This document shows, piece after piece, positions 51,797-54,544 of a stretch of 54,544 bases of DNA. Within the stretch, counting starts at the first letter, position 1; each line of letters opens with the position of its first letter. Location: assembly GCF_910578895.1 (NCBI RefSeq), contig NZ_CAJTSC010000022.1, positions 1 through 54,544 of the forward strand, given 5' to 3'. The stretch is from an uncultured Bacteroides sp. Lineage in GTDB: Bacteria > Bacteroidota > Bacteroidia > Bacteroidales > Bacteroidaceae. A model generated the notes under the pieces. The model saw only the letters and a program-made list of their open reading frames with translations, was not told the DNA's origin and did not search any database. The translations under genes were made by a program, and so were the position numbers.

Positions 51797-52576
51797 CTAC
51801 TGTTCTTTCTTCTTTTTCTCTTTCACAAGTGCCGCAATGAGGTATTTCCCTTTGGCTATGATATCGCTCCAACGCGTGTTGTGTATCACTTGCCATACGT
51901 AGCCTTTCAGTCTTCCATAGTCGGACAGGCGCAGGATGGCATTCACCTCTTCGGGATTTGTGATTTTCATTTGCCGCAAGGTGAATACCAGTCCGTCGTA
52001 ATTGTGTGTTTGCTTGTTGTAGGCGTATCCCGGTACAGGCAGAAGAGAATGCTCTCCGGAACTTCCTTCTTCCGTTTCTGCTTTTATTTGCTTTACTTTA
52101 CTTTGTTCGTAATTGTCTGCATTTTGCGAAGAAATGGTTGCAGGCTGCCTGCCATATTCCTTGTCCGGTATGTTGTTTTCTTCGTTTTGCATGCAGCTTT
52201 CCAGCAGGTAGGGTAAGGCTTTCAGGTCTCTTTTTCTCCGTTTGGTGGCTTCCAGCCACACCTTTTGGATAGTGGCGGAAGTCAGTACGTAGTGCTCTTC
52301 GTAACATTTGCGGTCGAAAAATCCCTTGTCTATAAGGATGCCGATTATCTTTTCCATATTTTTCTCGTCGATGCCCGCTTTGTGGGCAAAGAGCGTGCAT
52401 TGCTCTTTGTCCCACAGCAGGTAATACCCTTTTTCCTTGTACATTTTGCACAACAGTTTCATGACGGCTGTAATTCCTGCCAGTCCGCATTTGGCTTCTA
52501 CCAGTTCTATCGGTGCGTCGTCAAAGAAATTCACGTTCAGCGGGAAATACATGATTCCCCCATAATTCATTGCCAT
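51797..52576 (-). CDS. DUF4373 (Lin1244/Lin1753-like) domain protein
   Basis: A 259-residue protein. The N-terminal 110 residues (MYFPLNVNFFDDAPIELVEA, GLAGITAVMKLLCKMYKEKG) match the DUF4373/Lin1244-Lin1753 domain seen in phage and mobile-element replication-organiser proteins. A charged, low-complexity linker (about 125-190) follows. The C-terminal RLSDYGRLKGYVWQVIHNTR segment resembles replisome-organiser C-termini. In Bacteroides such genes are common just before capsule loci; their role there is unknown. A second ATG 6 bp in is also possible. Confidence 0.75.
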   Translation of the reverse strand: MAMNYGGIMYFPLNVNFFDDAPIELVEAKCGLAGITAVMKLLCKMYKEKGYYLLWDKEQCTLFAHKAGIDEKNMEKIIGILIDKGFFDRKCYEEHYVLTSATIQKVWLEATKRRKRDLKALPYLLESCMQNEENNIPDKEYGRQPATISSQNADNYEQSKVKQIKAETEEGSSGEHSLLPVPGYAYNKQTHNYDGLVFTLRQMKITNPEEVNAILRLSDYGRLKGYVWQVIHNTRWSDIIAKGKYLIAALVKEKKKKEQ

Positions 52577-52625
52577 AATCTTTGTTTTTCAGTCCTCAAT
52601 TTTTAATTCAAAATTCAAATTTTGC

Positions 52626-52970
52626 CTACCCCACCGGTCTCCATTCCAGGAAATTTTCAATCAGGAACGTTCTCCATGCCTGCTGCTCGATGTCCCAATA
52701 GGCAACCGTACCGGTTACCCTTGCGGCGTCATACTCTTTTCCGAATGCGTTTTTGTAAGGTATCAGGGTAGCCCTGACCAGTCTGAATGTCCCGTCCTGC
52801 CGGTGATAGGCAATGAGTGCGCACCCGTATCGCATGTGGTCAATCAGTTTTTCGATGCGTTCCGCCATCCATGCGGCGCAGTTTTCCGTGTAATTCTTTT
52901 CCAGCATGATGCGGATTTTCCATCGTTTTCTTGTTTCCTCGTAAGGCGAGGTGTGTTTTCCTTTTTTCAT
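52626..52970 (-). CDS. WYL_2/DUF2693-like SH3-fold small protein
   Basis: A 114-residue protein whose second half (GTFRLVRATLIPYKNAFG and YWDIEQQAWRTFLIENFLEW) matches the Bacteroidetes WYL_2 (DUF2693) SH3-like fold by eye. A basic, helical N-terminus (YEETRKRWKIRIMLEKNYTE) precedes it. No known activity. It lies 49 bp upstream of the DUF4373 gene on the same strand and probably shares its transcript. Two hairpins just upstream of it (53036-53117) separate it from the next gene. Confidence 0.7.
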   Translation of the reverse strand: MKKGKHTSPYEETRKRWKIRIMLEKNYTENCAAWMAERIEKLIDHMRYGCALIAYHRQDGTFRLVRATLIPYKNAFGKEYDAARVTGTVAYWDIEQQAWRTFLIENFLEWRPVG

Positions 52971-53035
52971 TTTCGGTTGATTAATGGATTTATAAATAGG
53001 TTATGTCGCTGTTTAGCCGGTGGGCTGCATAAAAA

Positions 53036-53069
53036 AAGATGTCGTCTTTTCTGAAAAAAGCGACATCTT
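53036..53069 (-). terminator. Terminator of a minus-strand transcript
   Basis: 9-bp perfect arms AAGATGTCG / CGACATCTT with a self-complementary loop. On the minus strand they are followed by seven T. Lies 150 bp beyond the stop of the small gene at 53219. Confidence 0.8.
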
Positions 53070-53077
53070 CCTTATCA

Positions 53078-53117
53078 AGCCTGTTTAAATATTGTCTTAA
53101 GCAAAATTTAACAGGCT
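53078..53117. repeat. Hairpin with AGCCTGTT foot
   Basis: AGCCTGTT (53078-53085) with AACAGGCT (53110-53117), extended by TAAAT/ATTTA with a bulge. The same AGCCTGTTTAAAT foot occurs at 43388. Confidence 0.6.
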
Positions 53118-53218
53118 CTTATTCGTGCGGCTCGATCCTTGCTAAAGTGATGCAAAGATAAAGCCTTTCATGACAGATTGTCCATCGTTATTTATCGGCT
53201 GTTTATTGTTATTTTATA

Positions 53219-53588
53219 TTACTTTTTTCCCTGTTGTCTGTTTTTGGTAGTTTTGTACAGGTTTTCTTTCTTTATCTCGCTGATGTCACATTTTATAGTG
53301 TTGAGTGATAGCGGTTTCCCGCTTTTGGAATAGAGAATGCCCAATTCGGCTATGAACCGGCACAGGGTTGCCGTTCCGTATTGCGGGTCCACTGCCATGT
53401 CTCCTTTGAGAAATATCTTCAGCAGCAGTTCTTCAAGCTCTCTGCGCTTCCCGAAAATCCCTCTGATTTTCTCCCCGGATTTCGGTCCCTGCTTTCCTTT
53501 AACCTTTTGTCTGATAGTTGTTTTACTCTTTCTGTTACTTACGCCAACAGTTTTTTTTATCTGTCTTCTTGTTTGTTCTTTTTGTCAT
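53219..53588 (-). pseudogene. Frame-disrupted small basic protein gene (A8 tract)
   Basis: Reading from the ATG at 53588 gives MTKRTNKKTDKKNCWRK and stops. Removing one base from the A8 run (T8 on the plus strand, 53551-53558) gives an open frame of 122 residues to the stop at 53219. That protein has a very basic N-terminal half (SNRKSKTTIRQKVKGKQG), then RRELEELLLKIFLKGD and a compact C-terminal part (LCRFIAELGILYSKSGKPLS). I do not recognise the family. The gene may be inactive, phase-variable by slippage, or translated only from an internal ATG at 53398 (59 residues), which is preceded by an AAAGGAG ribosome site. A terminator follows at 53036. Confidence 0.55.
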
Positions 53589-53751
53589 ATCAAATGTTTT
53601 TTGCCAATTCCTGACTGTTGGACAAAATGTCATGAAATACGAAGTTAACGTTAATGCCTGAAATATACAAGCGCCCTGCTGTTGTTTTTGTGTAAGCACC
53701 GTTGTAAGGTACAGATAATTAAAAGTTTGTATGGGGGTAGGGTGGTGTTTA

Positions 53752-53968
53752 TTAAACGTTCGTTTAATGTGCACAAAGATACGTGCTATTTTTGATATGT
53801 GCAAAATGTTCGATAAAAATATATTTTATTGCTATTTCAGTTTGTTGGTAAATATCTGTATAACAGGCGTCTGTTTCTGCTTGATAGGAATAGTGCGTTT
53901 ATTTGTTTCATCTGAAATCCCCGCCTTTCGCATTGAATAATTTTGACGTTTATTAAACGAACGTCTAA
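53752..53968. other. Invertible promoter segment upstream of the capsule locus
   Basis: TTAAACGTTCGTTTAAT (53752-53768) is repeated inverted at 53952-53968 with one mismatch (16 of 17). Both arms contain the ARACGTTCGT word I associate with Bacteroides capsule promoter inversions. The 183 bp between the arms hold one good promoter, pointing left. The rest of the 53589-54164 gap has no convincing gene. Confidence 0.85.
53774..53805 (-). promoter_or_regulatory. Promoter inside the invertible segment, OFF for upxY
   Basis: Minus strand TTTG (53802-53805), 20 bp, TATCTTTG (53774-53781). It points away from upxY in this sequence. Inversion about 53860 would place the -7 word at 53939-53946 on the plus strand, about 220 bp before upxY. 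Confidence 0.85.
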
Positions 53969-54164
53969 AAAACAGTATTTGCATACTATCCCGTTCGTTT
54001 ATAATGCTTTATCCGTACCATAGTGTATCATTACGGAAATTTCCCGGGCAAGAAAGGCACGCAGCTTGCCGTATTCGACATAAAGTGTCTGCAACTGATT
54101 GAAATCCAAGTGTATGCGAGGGTTTCAAAGCCCCAAGAGAACACCCTTTTCTGAACAATCATCC

Positions 54165-54544
54165 ATGATGGAAGCAGCGAAAGAGACCGAATTATGGCAT
54201 GCGATGCGTGCCACGTACCGCAGGGAGCCCGATGCCTCCCGCCTGCTCGAAAAGGAGGGTCTGGAGTGCTTCATCCCGATGCAGCATAAGATAACCGTCC
54301 GGAAAGGCAGGCGCGTGCGTGTCCTGGTTCCTGTGATACACAACCTGATATTTGTGCGTGCGTGTCCTTCGGATTTGCAGCGTGTCAAGTCCAAGGCGGC
54401 TTATCTTCAATACATCACGGATACCCGCAGCGGCCGGAAGATTATCGTTCCTGAGAATGACATGCGCCGCTTCATCGCTGTGGCAGGCAGTTACAGTGAC
54501 CAGCTTCTCTACATCCAGCCCGAAGAGGTGAACCTGTCCAAAGG
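54165..54544 (+). CDS. UpxY-type capsule transcription antiterminator (5' part)
   Basis: 126 codons are visible before the window ends. From MMEAAKETELWHAMRATYRR onward it has the NusG-like NGN domain of UpxY proteins: ELWHAMRATYRREPDASRLL, LECFIPMQHK, VPVIHNLIFVRACPSDL and VPENDMRRFIAVAG. UpxY proteins are the first genes of Bacteroides capsular polysaccharide operons and let RNA polymerase pass terminators in the operon leader. The start could also be the next ATG (54168) or an in-frame ATG at 54114; the chosen one fits known N-termini. Truncated by the window, not by mutation. Confidence 0.9.
   Translation, partial: MMEAAKETELWHAMRATYRREPDASRLLEKEGLECFIPMQHKITVRKGRRVRVLVPVIHNLIFVRACPSDLQRVKSKAAYLQYITDTRSGRKIIVPENDMRRFIAVAGSYSDQLLYIQPEEVNLSK

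Noticed and set aside
53535..53804. 89-codon minus-strand frame running through the invertible segment
   Set aside because: Its start lies upstream of the promoter inside the invertible segment, and its 3' end only coincides with the short MTKRTN reading.
53731..53940. 69-codon plus-strand frame inside the invertible segment
   Set aside because: Would be cut by inversion and has no ribosome site; better explained as promoter DNA.
1..54544. tRNA, rRNA, insertion-sequence transposases, integrases, CRISPR arrays
   Set aside because: Looked for on both strands by characteristic motifs and repeats; none seen.

Overview
The window looks like a Bacteroides chromosome, or that of a very close relative. 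It carries a SusC/SusD pair, a hybrid two-component regulator fused to an AraC domain, many lipoprotein glycosidases, the non-E. coli promoter word TAnnTTTG in several intergenic gaps, and an UpxY-type capsule antiterminator entering at the right edge. Gene order from about 5 to 38 kb resembles, from memory, the arabinan utilization locus of B. thetaiotaomicron (around BT0346-BT0369), with one SusC/SusD pair rather than two. I could not run any search, so the species is left open.

Layout. (1) 0-3.6 kb: a hypothetical lipoprotein, a small outer-membrane beta-barrel protein and a TrmH/SpoU RNA methyltransferase. (2) 3.6-19.7 kb, minus strand: a GH28 pectinase, ribose-5-phosphate isomerase B, transketolase, a GH51 and a GH127 arabinofuranosidase, the arabinose pathway (FGGY ribulokinase, AraA, AraD), the Nudix-type regulator AraR, an SSS sugar symporter and a lipoprotein mutarotase. 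(3) 19.9-28.7 kb, minus strand: susC, susD, a surface glycan-binding protein and a surface endo-arabinanase in one operon. (4) 29.1-38.2 kb: the HTCS sensor, then a plus-strand operon GH43-GH51-GH43. (5) 38-45.5 kb: 2-hydroxyacid dehydrogenase, RarA, a DUF5686 outer-membrane protein, a divergent UDP-GlcNAc 2-epimerase homologue and a TRIC-type membrane protein. (6) 45.6-46.5 kb: an AT-rich Abi_2 HEPN gene. (7) 46.9-51.7 kb: galM-gluP-galK and divergent manA. (8) 51.8-54.5 kb: the start of a capsule locus, with DUF4373 and WYL_2-like genes, a frame-disrupted small gene, an invertible promoter and the 5' part of upxY.

How it works together (inference from families). Arabinan is cut at the surface by the lipoprotein endo-arabinanase and imported by SusCD. 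Periplasmic GH43, GH51 and GH127 enzymes then trim it to arabinose. The mutarotase and symporter deliver arabinose to AraA-ribulokinase-AraD. Transketolase and RpiB handle the resulting pentose phosphates. The HTCS controls the oligosaccharide arm: the two operons flanking it share a 21-bp-spaced direct repeat just upstream of an identical -7 word. AraR probably controls the monosaccharide arm.

Most notable signals. An invertible promoter (53752-53968) upstream of upxY is in the OFF orientation here; in that state it reads into a small minus-strand gene broken in an A8 tract. A promoter plus terminator-like hairpin forms a tiny leader in front of the HEPN-type Abi gene. Several families of intergenic hairpins and dispersed repeats recur across the window.
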